Shown: positions 1-10,040, counted from the first letter of the stretch. The stretch is DNA of 64,000 bases from Bacillota bacterium (GCA_021820465.1 JAKADP010000002.1:1-64000); one strand, 5' to 3'. Program-made: numbers and translations. Notes: generated from the letters alone by a model not told the origin.

Positions 1-2
1 AC

Positions 3-242
3 TGCACGGAGGCGTCAGAGGCGGCGACGGAATCAGGAAGCTGGAGTCCCGGCCCTAAGCAGTACGCCAGCGACGGTGCTGGTAACGGCTTTGACTCACG
101 CATCGAACTTTACGCCAATAGTGATCAGCCGACGGGGTCGTACTCCGGCACCGCCACGGCCCGTTTGCAATACTGGTCGCCGTTTGAATCCTATTGGACG
201 AGCAACGCCAGCTTTCCGTGGACATATGAAGTAGTCCCATAG
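3..242 (+). CDS. 3' end of a CDS running in from the left edge; hypothetical, possibly secreted protein (Ser/Thr/Asn/Tyr-rich C-terminus)
   Basis: Open frame from the window edge to TAG at 240-242; translation ...GFDSRIELYANSDQPTGSYSGTATARLQYWSPFESYWTSNASFPWTYEVVP*. Confidence 0.55.
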   Translation, partial: CTEASEAATESGSWSPGPKQYASDGAGNGFDSRIELYANSDQPTGSYSGTATARLQYWSPFESYWTSNASFPWTYEVVP

Positions 243-274
243 GCAGGACGATTCGGGCACAGGGGGGATCGCGG

Positions 275-652
275 ATGCGCATTTGGCCGACGGCGGCGAT
301 GGTATTGGCGCTCTTTGTCGCCGCTACGGCGGTCGGTTGGTGGCGCCTCGCATGGGTCACGGTCTCGCGGACCGAGTCGGTGGCCGCCGCCGCACGGCGG
401 TGGGGTCCGGTGGCGGGCGGTACTGCCTTACCCGCATCCTCGGAACTCGTATGGTCGACGACAGGCGGCTATCCGCACCGCGACTACCTGGTGACCCGGC
501 TGGTGTGCCAGCCGGGACCGGCATTCTGCCGCGTGACGTACACGGAGGTGGCCTGGGTCAACGGCCAAACGGGGCGCGTGGATCAGGCGGTGGCGGCGAT
601 ACCGCCGTCCGAGTTGGCCGCGTTGTGGCCTCACGCGCGGGGAGGCGGCTGA
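275..652 (+). CDS. hypothetical small protein with N-terminal hydrophobic segment
   Basis: ORF MRIWPTAAMVLALFVAATAVGWW...; TGA overlaps the next ATG by 1 nt. Confidence 0.6.
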   Translation: MRIWPTAAMVLALFVAATAVGWWRLAWVTVSRTESVAAAARRWGPVAGGTALPASSELVWSTTGGYPHRDYLVTRLVCQPGPAFCRVTYTEVAWVNGQTGRVDQAVAAIPPSELAALWPHARGGG

Positions 653-1047
653 TGGCCCGAGAGCCGAGAAATCTGCGCCGCCGTCCGTGGCTATGGACGG
701 TGCTCGGCGCGCTGGGGGTCCTGGTCGGGTTGGAGGGCAACGCCGTCTACTACAATCAGTATCGCGTGGTGAATCCGTCCCCGGTGCGCCGGATAGTGGA
801 AACCCTGATGGGACCCGAGTTGGGTCGCATCGCGGCGGTACAGCAACGTGTGGTGTGGACGCGGGTCGAGGGCGAACAGCGGGTGGCCAGCGGTCCGTGG
901 CACCGCGATTGGCTTCTGACCCTAAAGGGCACCCGGCCTAGTCCGTGGGGCGGCCCCTTAACGTATGAGGTTTACGTGGACGGGCAGGACGGGGGGATTT
1001 CGGCGTGGTACCTGGTCATGCCCCCGCGGACGCGTATCCATGGCTGA
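652..1047 (+). CDS. hypothetical protein with N-terminal membrane anchor
   Basis: ATG at 652 (TGATG coupling with upstream ORF); MAREPRNLRRRPWLWTVLGALGVLVGLEGNAVYYNQYRV... Confidence 0.55.
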   Translation: MAREPRNLRRRPWLWTVLGALGVLVGLEGNAVYYNQYRVVNPSPVRRIVETLMGPELGRIAAVQQRVVWTRVEGEQRVASGPWHRDWLLTLKGTRPSPWGGPLTYEVYVDGQDGGISAWYLVMPPRTRIHG

Positions 1048-1178
1048 GGGCGTGTGCACGGGGTGGCGTGCCATCGTCTGTCTTCGGGGATCGTGGCCGT
1101 GGAAGGACCGAAGCGGCTGGGCCCGATTGCGCGGCGACTTGCCTCCGCCGGTCTTCTGCCACGGAACGGTCCCGGGGC

Positions 1179-2462
1179 TCACCCGGTGGGGCTGGGCCGG
1201 TCGGCGTCAGGGGCCGAGGCGCCCAGGGTCATCAGCGGGCGGCTCTTCAACAACAGCAGGCCAGACAGCGCCATCCAGAGGCCGCCCGCGGCCATAGTGA
1301 CCCCCGCGCCCGCCACACTGGCGGCCATCCCACCGGCCAGCGCAGTGGCGGGTCCGGCGGCGCCTTCGATGGCGCCCAGGATGCCGAAGGTGCGGCCCAT
1401 CAGGGAGGAGGGGACGGATGCCTGAAACAAGGCGCTGAAGGCAGCGCTGCCCACGGTTTGCCCGAACCCGGCCAAGGCGTAGAGCCCTACGGAGAGGACC
1501 AGCGCGTGCGAGAGGCCAAAGGCCGCCATGGCGCATCCGGCCACGGCGGACGTGGCCATCATCAGGGGGGCCATGGCGATCCGGCGGGCGGCCCACCCCG
1601 TGGCGAGTCCCCCGGCGACGCTGCCTAGGACGGCACCCGCGTCCACAAGGCCCAACGCCGCCGGTCCGCCCGACAGGTTCCGAAAGACGACGACGGGCAG
1701 TAGGGCCAGCACCGCTCCGCCCCCCGCCGTTCCCACAAAGGCCCACACGGCGATGGCTTTGAGGGCTGGCTGCTGCTGGATGCCGACCCAGCCCTCGCGA
1801 AGTTCCCCCCAGAAGCTGTGCTGGCCGGCTCGAGTGTCAGAGCCCGACGGGGGGCTGGACTCCGGGCTTAGGCGGAGCATCGCCAGCGCCGCCACGGAGA
1901 AGGCGAAGGACGCCACGTCCAGCAGCCCGCTCACCACCGCGCCCGCGGCCGCCACCACCAGCCCACCCACCGACGCGGCAACGAATCCGTTGGCGGCCCC
2001 CACGGACTGGTACAGTCCATTGCCGGCTGCCAGCTGGTCGTGCGGAAGAATGCGCCGCATGACGCTGTGAAAGGCCGGCCGCTCCACCATCGCGGCCGCG
2101 GTGAGGGCAAACAGCGCGGCATAAATCGCCCACACGCCCAGCACGTGGCGGAACGTCAGCATCGCGGTGAGCAACACCACGCCCGTGCTCACCAGGTTTG
2201 TCCCCATCATGGTGCGCCGGCGGTCCCAGCGATCCACGAACACCCCGGCCGCAGGACCCGAGAGGGTCGCTGCAAGCCGCTGGGCGGCGGAAACCGCCGC
2301 CGTTCCCAGCGTCGAGTGCGTGTCCTGGTAGACGAACCATACCAGCGCGATGGAGAAGATGGCGTCGCCCCAGCTGGAGAGATTTTGGCCGGCCATCAGG
2401 ATGAGGAAGTTGCGGCTTGCCAGCAGGATCCAGAGGGATGGTGTGTGCTCGTTTCGATCCAT
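1179..2462 (-). CDS. MFS transporter
   Basis: 427 aa, multiple TM segments, MFS loop motif VDRWDRRRTMM. Confidence 0.85.
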   Translation of the reverse strand: MDRNEHTPSLWILLASRNFLILMAGQNLSSWGDAIFSIALVWFVYQDTHSTLGTAAVSAAQRLAATLSGPAAGVFVDRWDRRRTMMGTNLVSTGVVLLTAMLTFRHVLGVWAIYAALFALTAAAMVERPAFHSVMRRILPHDQLAAGNGLYQSVGAANGFVAASVGGLVVAAAGAVVSGLLDVASFAFSVAALAMLRLSPESSPPSGSDTRAGQHSFWGELREGWVGIQQQPALKAIAVWAFVGTAGGGAVLALLPVVVFRNLSGGPAALGLVDAGAVLGSVAGGLATGWAARRIAMAPLMMATSAVAGCAMAAFGLSHALVLSVGLYALAGFGQTVGSAAFSALFQASVPSSLMGRTFGILGAIEGAAGPATALAGGMAASVAGAGVTMAAGGLWMALSGLLLLKSRPLMTLGASAPDADRPSPTG

Positions 2463-2516
2463 GGCGCCTCCCGCCGGGGTGTTTTCCCCGGCTATCGGGA
2501 GCGCGGGCGAAAAGGT

Positions 2517-3635
2517 TCAGCGCCGCTGGGCCCGAATGACCGGCACACCCGGCAGCGCCGCGCAGTCGCGCCACACCAGCACGGGGCGCCCGTGCACGAG
2601 GCCGGCGTAGTGCGGTTCGGGGCTCGCTTGCTCGATCGCCAGGGTGGCGGGCACCTCCACGACTGTGGCGCCGGTGCCGCCGTCGCGATACGAGATGTCC
2701 ATGCGGAGCTGCACGCGGAGGGGCCCCGCCTGGAGCGCGCCGATGCGCTCGGCATCGGCGGCACGGCCGTACGTGCGGATGCGGAGCGAGGAGCCGTCGC
2801 GGGGATGCACGGCGTACGTCCACAAGGGGGGACTGGCCGAGGCAGCGCGCCGCACGCGGCCGAGGAGGCTGTCTCCGCGTCCGGTGCGGAGCAGCGTAAT
2901 GGCCCCGAAGTCAGCGCGGGCACACCCATAAGCCGACGAGACCTTGGGGGTGCGCCGCCAGGGAAAGTGGCAGCGGGTATCCAGAGACACGCCCAGCATG
3001 CTGTCCCACGTGAAATAGCTCAGCTGGAACGGCTGATCGGGAGCCGTGGCGTCCGCCAACTGGTGCCAGGCGGCACGCTCGCGCCGGCAGGCGGCGCACG
3101 CCGCCGCGGTCCACAGCTCGCTCTGGGCATGGTCGCAGGCCCCTTCGGCTCCGCGGCGCTCGCGGTGCCAGTCGCTCAGCTGCCGCCGCAGCGCCCGCGT
3201 CTCGGCGTGCAGGCGCGACTTGACCGTGCCCAGCGGAATTTCCAAGTGGCGCGCTAGGTCTTTAAGGGTCCAGTCATCGATGACTCGGCGCCACACGAGA
3301 CTTTCGCTCGTGGCGCCGCATCGCTGCAGCAGGTGGCGAGTGAAGTCCGGGTCCTCACCGTCTGGGGCTGGCGCCCGCGGCATGGGGGCGCTGCCCGCGC
3401 GGTGCCAATCCGCCGTGCGGCGGTCCGCCAGGCGCCGCAGATACGCCCGGCGCTGCCCCTGCTCGTGGTAGCGGGGGACAGCGGCCCAGAAGGAGGCCCA
3501 AATTTCCTGCAGCACGTCCTCGACGGCATCGGCCGGGACTCGGCGGCCGACATAGCGGGCGAGCCAGGGCCCCTCGTCGTGTGTCAGCTGGGCCCAGTCG
3601 ATGGCGCTGGCAGCGCTGTGCTCGGGCGATGGCAC
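2517..3635 (-). CDS. ECF-like sigma-70 family factor with long C-terminal extension containing a CxxC segment
   Basis: Sigma2-like region (DAVEDVLQEIWASFWAAVPRY) and sigma4-like HTH (WTLKDLARHLEIPLGTVKSRLHAETRALRRQL), followed by CDHAQSELWTAAACAACRRERAAW and about 190 aa of unknown soluble sequence. Confidence 0.8.
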   Translation of the reverse strand: MPSPEHSAASAIDWAQLTHDEGPWLARYVGRRVPADAVEDVLQEIWASFWAAVPRYHEQGQRRAYLRRLADRRTADWHRAGSAPMPRAPAPDGEDPDFTRHLLQRCGATSESLVWRRVIDDWTLKDLARHLEIPLGTVKSRLHAETRALRRQLSDWHRERRGAEGACDHAQSELWTAAACAACRRERAAWHQLADATAPDQPFQLSYFTWDSMLGVSLDTRCHFPWRRTPKVSSAYGCARADFGAITLLRTGRGDSLLGRVRRAASASPPLWTYAVHPRDGSSLRIRTYGRAADAERIGALQAGPLRVQLRMDISYRDGGTGATVVEVPATLAIEQASPEPHYAGLVHGRPVLVWRDCAALPGVPVIRAQRR

Positions 3636-3687
3636 CAGAACCGCCTCCCACGCTCTTTTGAGGGCGCCGGCCGCCGACGCGCCGCTG

Positions 3688-4125
3688 TCAGCTGGTGGAA
3701 ACGGTTACCGTGCGCATGTGGTCGCCAGCGCGCACGGCATCCACGACCTCAATTCCCTCGATCACCTGCCCAAATACGGTGTGCTTGCCGTCCAAGTGGG
3801 GCTGGGGACTGTGACAGATGAAAAACTGGGATCCGCCCGTGTCCTTGCCAGCGTGCGCCATCGACAGGCTGCCGCGCACGTGCTTGTGTGGGTTGCCATC
3901 GGTTTCGCACTTGATGGTGTAGCCCGGGCCGCCGGTCCCGTCACCCTTGGGGCAGCCGCCCTGGATCACAAAATTGGGGATGACGCGGTGAAAGGTCAGG
4001 CCGTTGTAGAAGCCGGACTCCGCTAGCTTGGTGAAGTTCGCGACCGTTCCGGGCGCCTCTCCTGCAAACAGCTCCAACACGATGTCGCCCTTGTCGGTCG
4101 CCATATGGACCGTGGGATTGGCCAT
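3688..4125 (-). CDS. peptidyl-prolyl cis-trans isomerase, cyclophilin type
   Basis: [78 protein letters not shown] 8 nt upstream of ATG at 4125. Confidence 0.95.
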   Translation of the reverse strand: MANPTVHMATDKGDIVLELFAGEAPGTVANFTKLAESGFYNGLTFHRVIPNFVIQGGCPKGDGTGGPGYTIKCETDGNPHKHVRGSLSMAHAGKDTGGSQFFICHSPQPHLDGKHTVFGQVIEGIEVVDAVRAGDHMRTVTVSTS

Positions 4126-4286
4126 GTCAACACACTCCTTTGGGCTCGGCCGTGGTGCCGAGCCATAACGCACCGTACCGCACTCGGCCGCGCGGGACAA
4201 GGGCGCGCCGGCATGCGCGCGGCTCGCAGAGAGCCAGGCCCGGGACTGCTGGGGCGGCGTCATGTGGCGCCACGGGAGGAGCAGTC

Positions 4287-4823
4287 CTAGCTGCGCCCGA
4301 ACAGGACTTGGATCATGTCACCGGCTCCGATGCTCGTTTGGGACGGGGCGTACCCGGGCTTTAGGGCAAACACCAGCACGAGGTTGGTTCCCCGTGGCAC
4401 CAGCTTCTCGCTGGTGGCCCAGTTGGAAGCCACTGCGCGCGTTTGGTTGATGGGAAATCGGCCCGCCGACGTGTCGATGAGGGTGGCCTGAAAGGTGGGT
4501 GGCGATCCGGGGGTGACAGACGGGTCCCAGTAGGTGTGAGGGGTGGCGCCATGTGTCGTCGTGATGATGAGGGCGTTGGCCGTGACCGTGAGTTGCTCCA
4601 GGGTTAGCGCCGCCGCGGGCGGGGCGGCCGCCACCGGCGCCTTGGCACGAGGTGATCGCTGGGGATGGGCAGGGTCGTTCTTGGCCCGCGGCGCCGGGTG
4701 CGGCGCCGCACCACCAGCCGCGGGAGTGACGCCGCACCCCGCGAGCAACACCACGCCGGCAGCCGCAGCCCCCGCCACCGGCCCGGCCAGCCGGCGCTTT
4801 GGACGGTTTTTTTCACGTGTCAT
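4287..4823 (-). CDS. putative lipoprotein
   Basis: Lipobox VVLLAGCG after positively charged N-terminus. Confidence 0.7.
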   Translation of the reverse strand: MTREKNRPKRRLAGPVAGAAAAGVVLLAGCGVTPAAGGAAPHPAPRAKNDPAHPQRSPRAKAPVAAAPPAAALTLEQLTVTANALIITTTHGATPHTYWDPSVTPGSPPTFQATLIDTSAGRFPINQTRAVASNWATSEKLVPRGTNLVLVFALKPGYAPSQTSIGAGDMIQVLFGRS

Positions 4824-4919
4824 GCCGCATCCCTCCTCAGAGCTCTATCCAGTATGGTGGACGCCCGGATCGCCACCGCGCTCGCCTGCCAAACGAGAGG
4901 TCCGCCAGCTGGGTTACAT

Positions 4920-4962
4920 GAGGGGCGCTGCGCCAGCCAGTGACCACTGGCGCGCGCCCCTC
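4920..4962. terminator. GC-rich hairpin (16-bp stem with one bulged T, 10-nt loop), possible terminator
   Basis: GAGGGGCGC-T-GCGCCAG / CTGGCGC-GCGCCCCTC; no U-tract. Confidence 0.45.
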
Positions 4963-5164
4963 AGGGATGGTCACTGGGGGAGTGGGCTCGTGCACCTCTG
5001 GCGGTTACCTGTGTACATCCGATGGTGCGGCAGGTGACTCAGCAGGACGCGGTCGGCGAGTCCCTCTCGGGGGAAGAGTGTGGCACGGTGTTCAAGGCGG
5101 CTGCTTGCCGGTCCACCACGAGCCCACCCTGGCGCGGGCCCCGTGCAGCCTTTCGGTCAGCTAC

Positions 5165-5236
5165 GGCGGGAACGGCCGCGCCGCCCACCGCCCTGGTGTC
5201 CTTGAGGGAGTGGCTGGCCGCGCGGCCGTTCCCGCC
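5165..5236 (-). terminator. perfect 17-bp inverted repeat with 38-nt loop just after the stop of the minus-strand gene at 5243
   Basis: GGCGGGAACGGCCGCGC (5165-5181) / GCGCGGCCGTTCCCGCC (5220-5236). Confidence 0.5.
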
Positions 5237-5242
5237 GGGCGG

Positions 5243-6418
5243 CTAGTAGCCGTTGCCGGGGTAGCTCCACAGGTGGTGGCCAATGGGGTTCTTCGGGTTG
5301 CCTGGCGTGATGCCGGCTGGCAGAAAGTCAATCCCGTCCGGGATGTTGAGATAGCCCGGCGCGCTCCCAGGCACGCCTGTGTGCCCGTACTGCCAAACGA
5401 TTTTGTTGGTTTTGGGGTCGATAACCAGCACCCGGTCGTTGCGGTCGTCGTTCAGGGCCACCATGCCATTGGGCAGCTCCACGGCGAGCGAGGGGTGGTT
5501 TAAGGCAGCGCTGCCGGAGGTGTACCGGTACTCCCACAGCACCTGGCCGGTGTGGGGGTTCATCTTCACAATGGCGCCGGGCTTGGTGTAGAACGCCACG
5601 ATCACATTGCCGTGCGGCGTGAAGTTGGCGTCCGACGGATACGACAGGCCGGCGGGGAAGTGCAGGGTCCAGACAACTTGGCCGGTTTTGTTGACCAGCA
5701 CAGCGTCGTCGCCGTTGATTTGGGTGATGAGCGTGCCGCCGTTGGGCGCCGGGAAGTCCCCGTTGGGGGCGCCGTAGGTGGTGGGGGGGTTTACCGCCTG
5801 CACGTCCGTTTGGCCGTATTGCTTGATGATCTGCTTCGTGTTGCGGTTGATGAACAGAATGCGCTGGTTGACGATGTCGGCCACCGTCACCACGTCGCCC
5901 CCCGGCCTGGAATAGAGAAAGGCGTCGTCCGGCGTGTTGAGATACCCCGGCAAGGAGCCCGGCACTCCGTGGTGCCCGTACTCCCACACAATCTTTTTGC
6001 TGTTGAAGTTGATGATCGCGATGGTTTGGAAGTTCTCTTCGTTCGTGATGATCTCGTTGAAGTGCGGTCCGAAGAACGCATCGTCGGGCTCCGTGAACGG
6101 CTGGTTGGGCGTGGTGCCCGGCGACGGGAACTGCCACACGATGCGCTTGCCGGGCGTGACGATCAGAATCCGGCTGTTAAACGAGTCCGCAATCATCAGG
6201 TCGCCCGGCAGGTACGGGTTGGCGTGATGGCTCTTCCACCCGAGCTTGACCACCGGGACGGCCTTGTGCTTGGCATGCGAGGCGGCCTCGCGGTGCGTCT
6301 TGGGATGAGTGAGCGGCTTGGGGGGGGCGGCCTGGTTGATGCCGCAGGCGCTGAGCGCGAGCGAGAGGAGGCCGGCGGCGGCCAGCAGGCGGCGTGAGGC
6401 GGGGTGAAGCGCATTCAT
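5243..6418 (-). CDS. putative lipoprotein with PQQ/NHL-like beta-propeller repeats
   Basis: MNALHPASRRLLAAAGLLSLALSACG (lipobox); repeated blocks such as IVWQFPSPG, IVWEYGHHGVPGSLPGYLNTPDDAF, IVWQYGHTGVPGSAPGYLNIPDGI. Confidence 0.8.
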   Translation of the reverse strand: MNALHPASRRLLAAAGLLSLALSACGINQAAPPKPLTHPKTHREAASHAKHKAVPVVKLGWKSHHANPYLPGDLMIADSFNSRILIVTPGKRIVWQFPSPGTTPNQPFTEPDDAFFGPHFNEIITNEENFQTIAIINFNSKKIVWEYGHHGVPGSLPGYLNTPDDAFLYSRPGGDVVTVADIVNQRILFINRNTKQIIKQYGQTDVQAVNPPTTYGAPNGDFPAPNGGTLITQINGDDAVLVNKTGQVVWTLHFPAGLSYPSDANFTPHGNVIVAFYTKPGAIVKMNPHTGQVLWEYRYTSGSAALNHPSLAVELPNGMVALNDDRNDRVLVIDPKTNKIVWQYGHTGVPGSAPGYLNIPDGIDFLPAGITPGNPKNPIGHHLWSYPGNGY

Positions 6419-6590
6419 GGACGTACCCTCCTGAGTCCGCGGGGCCGAGGAGACCCGGACGCCGCGGCGTATGGCCGACATCCTACCGGACACGGGCCCG
6501 CCGGGACAAGTCCCCTCAGCGGCGGTCGGCGCGGAGGCTGGAAACTCGCGGTACAATGCGTCCAGATGCGCAAGGGGGCTTTTTCGGGTG

Positions 6591-7316
6591 ATGGACCGCG
6601 AAATGCCGCTGGAAGACCACCTGGCCGAGTTGCGTCGGCGGATCTTCATCATGGGCGGCGCGCTCTTGGTGGCATTTATCGGGAGCTATTTCGTCGCCCG
6701 CCCGGTGCTGATTTGGATGCTGCACACCGTGGGGCTGCACCGCGTCATTGTGGTCGGCGTCACCGAAGCATTTTTCAGCATGCTGAAGGTGGCGTTCATT
6801 CTGGCCGTGGCGGCGTCGTCGCCCATCTGGGTGTACCAGATGGCGGCTTTCGTAGCACCGGGGCTCCTGCCGCACGAACGGCGCCTCTTGGCGATCGTGG
6901 CGGTGCCGGGCATGTTGCTGTTTGTGGCAGGGTTGGCGGGGGGCTTCTTCCTCATCGTGCCCACGGTGCTGCGCATCATGGCCAGCTTTACCGGCGGGGT
7001 GATTGTCCAGCGGTTCACGCTCTCCAGCGTGTTGGCGTTCATGATTGGCCTCACGCTGCCGTTTGGCGTGATTGCCGAGCTGCCGCTGGTGGGAGGAGCG
7101 CTGTCGCGCATGGGCCTGGTGTCCCCCGCGTGGTATGCGCGCCAGCGCCGCTATGCCATCCTGGTGGCGTTTACCATCGCGGCCATCCTGGCGCCTCCCG
7201 ACGCCCTGTCGATGATTCTCATGGCCGTCCCCATTTACTTAGTCTACGAGCTGACGGCGCTGGTGGCGCGGCTGACATGGCGTGGGGGGCTGCCGCCCGC
7301 CGGTGGCGATCGCTAG
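6591..7316 (+). CDS. tatC: Sec-independent protein translocase TatC
   Basis: MPLEDHLAELRRRIFIMGGALLV...; TatC-like E(D)HLxELRxR motif and six hydrophobic segments. Confidence 0.92.
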   Translation: MDREMPLEDHLAELRRRIFIMGGALLVAFIGSYFVARPVLIWMLHTVGLHRVIVVGVTEAFFSMLKVAFILAVAASSPIWVYQMAAFVAPGLLPHERRLLAIVAVPGMLLFVAGLAGGFFLIVPTVLRIMASFTGGVIVQRFTLSSVLAFMIGLTLPFGVIAELPLVGGALSRMGLVSPAWYARQRRYAILVAFTIAAILAPPDALSMILMAVPIYLVYELTALVARLTWRGGLPPAGGDR

Positions 7317-7467
7317 CGGGGGACCGGTCAACGGCGGACGGCTTGGGCGGATGAAGTAGACTATCCACGAAACGGTCGACACGAGGTGCCGCCGCATCTT
7401 GGGTGGACGGGGGCGAGCGGTCACACCCTCGCCCGAGCGGGGAGGGCGACCTGAGAGGTGGGGGCGC

Positions 7468-9453
7468 ATGGGCATTGAGCATTTGGCGTTTATCCTGGCG
7501 GTAGCGCTGGGCTTTCTCTGGTTCTTCGCGCTGCTGGCGGAGAAATTTCGGCTCGTGATGCTGGGCGGGCCCATCGTCAGGTGGGATCACCCCATGGAGC
7601 GCCTGGCCGGGTGGGTGTCCGGGGTGCTGGGGCAGCGCAAGCTGTTCAAGGACAAGGCGCCGGGCCTCATGCACTTCTTCATCTTCTATACGTTTGTGGT
7701 GCTGCTGATCATCACGTTGGACTTCTTGGTGCGGGGCATCTTTCCGGGCGTGCTGCCGTACCAGGGGCCCGTGGCCAGCGTGCTGTCTACGCTGTCGGAT
7801 ATTTTGACGGTATTGGTGCTGGTGGCCCTCGCGATGGCGGCCGTGCGCCGCTATGTGGTGAGGATTCCCCGACTCGAGCGCAACGTGGACGCGGCGGTGA
7901 TCCTCGGCTTGATCGGCGTGGTGGTGCTGGGCGACTTTGGCATTGAGAGCTTTACGCTGGCTCTCAACCCGCACTTGTACTTCGCGCCGCTGGGGAGCGT
8001 GGTGGCGGCGTGGGTTCGGCCCATGGGCGCGGTGGCTCTCTCGCATACCCTGACGGTGATCACCTGGGTCAAGCTGCTGGATCTGCTGGCGTTTATGGTG
8101 TACCTGCCCTACTCCAAGCACTTTCACATGGTGGCGGCGCCGGTGAACGCGTATGTGCGCAACTTGGAGCCCCGGGGGCGGCTTCCCAAGCTCGACCTAG
8201 AGGACGAGAGCCGCGAAAGCTTCGGGGTGGGGCAGGTCACGGACCTCACCTGGCACGATTTGCTCGACGCGTATGCCTGCGTGCAGTGTGGCCGCTGCAC
8301 CGCCCAGTGTCCCGCGCACCAGGTGGGCAAGTCGCTGTCGCCCAAGCAGATCATTGTGAACCTGCGCCAGCAGCTGGAGGCGGTCGGCCCCATTTTGCTG
8401 AAGCCGGCAGCTGACCGGACCGCCGACGAGGTGGGCATGCTGGCCGTGCCGATGGCGGGCGGCGTCGTGGCCACCGACGACTTGTGGGCGTGCACCACGT
8501 GCGGTGCCTGCGTCGAGGCGTGCCCAGTCTTTGACGAGCACGTGGTCAAAATCGTGGGGATGCGGCAGCACCTGGTGCTGACGCAGGGGGAATTTCCCCC
8601 GGAGGCTCAAAGCTTCTTCCGAAACCTCGAAGGCGCATCGAATCCCTGGGGCTTGCCGCGCGAGCGGCGGGGCGAGCTGGCTCAGGAGCTGGCGGTGAAG
8701 GACCTCTCCCGGGGGGATCATGCGGAGGTGCTGTTTTGGGTGGGCTGCATGGGCACGTACGACGACCGCGCGCGCAAGGTGACTGTGTCGGCCCTGCGCC
8801 TGATGAAGGCCGCGGGTGTCGATGTGGGCCTTATGGGCCCGCTCGAAAACTGCACCGGCGACGCCGCGCGGCGGCTGGGCAACGAGTATCTGTACCAGGC
8901 GCTGGCCCAGCAAAACGTCGAGACCCTGAACGACCTTGGCGTGAAGACCATTGTGACCACGTGCCCGCACTGCTTCAACACGATCCAAAACGAGTACCCG
9001 CAGTTTGGCGGGGAGTACACGGTGATTCACCACAGTGACTTTTTGGCTCAGCTCGTCGCCGAGGGAAAGCTGGCGCCAGCGTCGGGCGAAGCCAGGACTG
9101 TCACGTATCACGACTCCTGCTATCTGGGTCGCTACAACGGCATTTACGACGCCCCGCGGGCGGCGCTGGCCAGCATTCCCAACCTGACGCTCGTGGAGAT
9201 GGAGCGCAGTCGGGAGAAAGGCTTCTGCTGTGGCGCTGGCGGCGGGCGGATGTGGATGGAGGAGCCCGCCGGACACCGGGTGAACGTGAATCGGTCGGAG
9301 GAAGCCGTGGGAACCGGTGCGGACGTGGTCGCCACCGCCTGCCCCTTTTGCCTCACGATGATTCGCGACGGGGTGCAGGCGGTGGACGCCGACGCGCGGG
9401 TCCAGGTGCGCGATTTTGCCGAGTTGCTGGCCGATTCGGTGCTGGGCGCCTGA
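7468..9453 (+). CDS. membrane-anchored Fe-S oxidoreductase (heterodisulfide reductase-like, DUF224/CCG domains)
   Basis: N-terminal TM region, two ferredoxin-like clusters ([26 protein letters not shown]), then CCG-type motifs ([23 protein letters not shown]). Confidence 0.9.
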   Translation: MGIEHLAFILAVALGFLWFFALLAEKFRLVMLGGPIVRWDHPMERLAGWVSGVLGQRKLFKDKAPGLMHFFIFYTFVVLLIITLDFLVRGIFPGVLPYQGPVASVLSTLSDILTVLVLVALAMAAVRRYVVRIPRLERNVDAAVILGLIGVVVLGDFGIESFTLALNPHLYFAPLGSVVAAWVRPMGAVALSHTLTVITWVKLLDLLAFMVYLPYSKHFHMVAAPVNAYVRNLEPRGRLPKLDLEDESRESFGVGQVTDLTWHDLLDAYACVQCGRCTAQCPAHQVGKSLSPKQIIVNLRQQLEAVGPILLKPAADRTADEVGMLAVPMAGGVVATDDLWACTTCGACVEACPVFDEHVVKIVGMRQHLVLTQGEFPPEAQSFFRNLEGASNPWGLPRERRGELAQELAVKDLSRGDHAEVLFWVGCMGTYDDRARKVTVSALRLMKAAGVDVGLMGPLENCTGDAARRLGNEYLYQALAQQNVETLNDLGVKTIVTTCPHCFNTIQNEYPQFGGEYTVIHHSDFLAQLVAEGKLAPASGEARTVTYHDSCYLGRYNGIYDAPRAALASIPNLTLVEMERSREKGFCCGAGGGRMWMEEPAGHRVNVNRSEEAVGTGADVVATACPFCLTMIRDGVQAVDADARVQVRDFAELLADSVLGA

Positions 9454-9467
9454 GTCATCCGGGCGTG

Positions 9468-9497
9468 AGGAGTCGGGGGGACCCCGGCTCCTCTTTT
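9468..9497 (+). terminator. Rho-independent terminator after the Fe-S oxidoreductase gene
   Basis: AGGAGTCGGGG-gga-CCCCGGCTCCT (one G-U) followed by CTTTT. Confidence 0.75.
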
Positions 9498-9522
9498 AAT
9501 TTGCGAGGCCACCCGAAACCCC

Positions 9523-9551
9523 TTGACGAAGTCACTATATACTGTATAGTG
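9523..9551 (+). promoter_or_regulatory. sigma-70-like promoter with overlapping palindromic operator upstream of doxX
   Basis: TTGACG (9523-9528), 16-bp spacer, TATAGT (9545-9550); perfect inverted repeat CACTATA-TACTG-TATAGTG at 9533-9551. Confidence 0.7.
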
Positions 9552-9597
9552 GCAGTAGCGGCCCGCAAGGCCAGCTTGTCGACAGGAGGGTGCCCAC

Positions 9598-9981
9598 ATG
9601 GATGTGCTTGTCTTCATCGGCCGGGTGATCTTCGGCCTGTTTCTTCTCTATTCGGGGATTCACCACTTCACCAGCTATCAGGCGCTCCGGGGATTTGCGA
9701 GCTTCAAGAAGTTGCCGCTGCCCGGGGTGAGCGTGGTGGTGTCAGGGCTGCTGCTGGTGTTTGGCGGGGTGAGTGCGCTGGCAGGGTGGCTGCTGCCCTA
9801 CGGCATGATTGCGGCGGCCCTGTTCCTGCTCATGGCCAGCCTGACTCTTCACAATTACTGGACCGAGACCGATCCGGCCAGTCGATCCGGCCAGCAGACC
9901 AACTTCAATAAGAACCTGGCGCTCATGGGGGCGGCCCTGGTGCTCATTCACATGCCACTCACCGTGTGGTGGATTCACTGA
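9598..9981 (+). CDS. DoxX family membrane protein
   Basis: MDVLVFIGRVIFGLFLLYSGIHHFTSYQALRGFASFKKLPLPGVSVVVSGLLLVFGG...; four TM segments, DoxX-like. Confidence 0.85.
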   Translation: MDVLVFIGRVIFGLFLLYSGIHHFTSYQALRGFASFKKLPLPGVSVVVSGLLLVFGGVSALAGWLLPYGMIAAALFLLMASLTLHNYWTETDPASRSGQQTNFNKNLALMGAALVLIHMPLTVWWIH

Positions 9982-9996
9982 CAAGGTCCCGCGACA

Positions 9997-10027
9997 GGCA
10001 AGGGCGCCCGCGCTGGGCGCCCTTGCC
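9997..10027. terminator. 13-bp perfect hairpin between convergent genes, no U-tract
   Basis: GGCAAGGGCGCCC-gcgct-GGGCGCCCTTGCC. Confidence 0.6.
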
Positions 10028-10040
10028 TGCATGTGGGCCC

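Noticed and set aside
5552-6397. 281-aa plus-strand ORF opposite the beta-propeller lipoprotein
   Set aside because: Repeats mirror the propeller repeats of the true minus-strand gene; biased composition.
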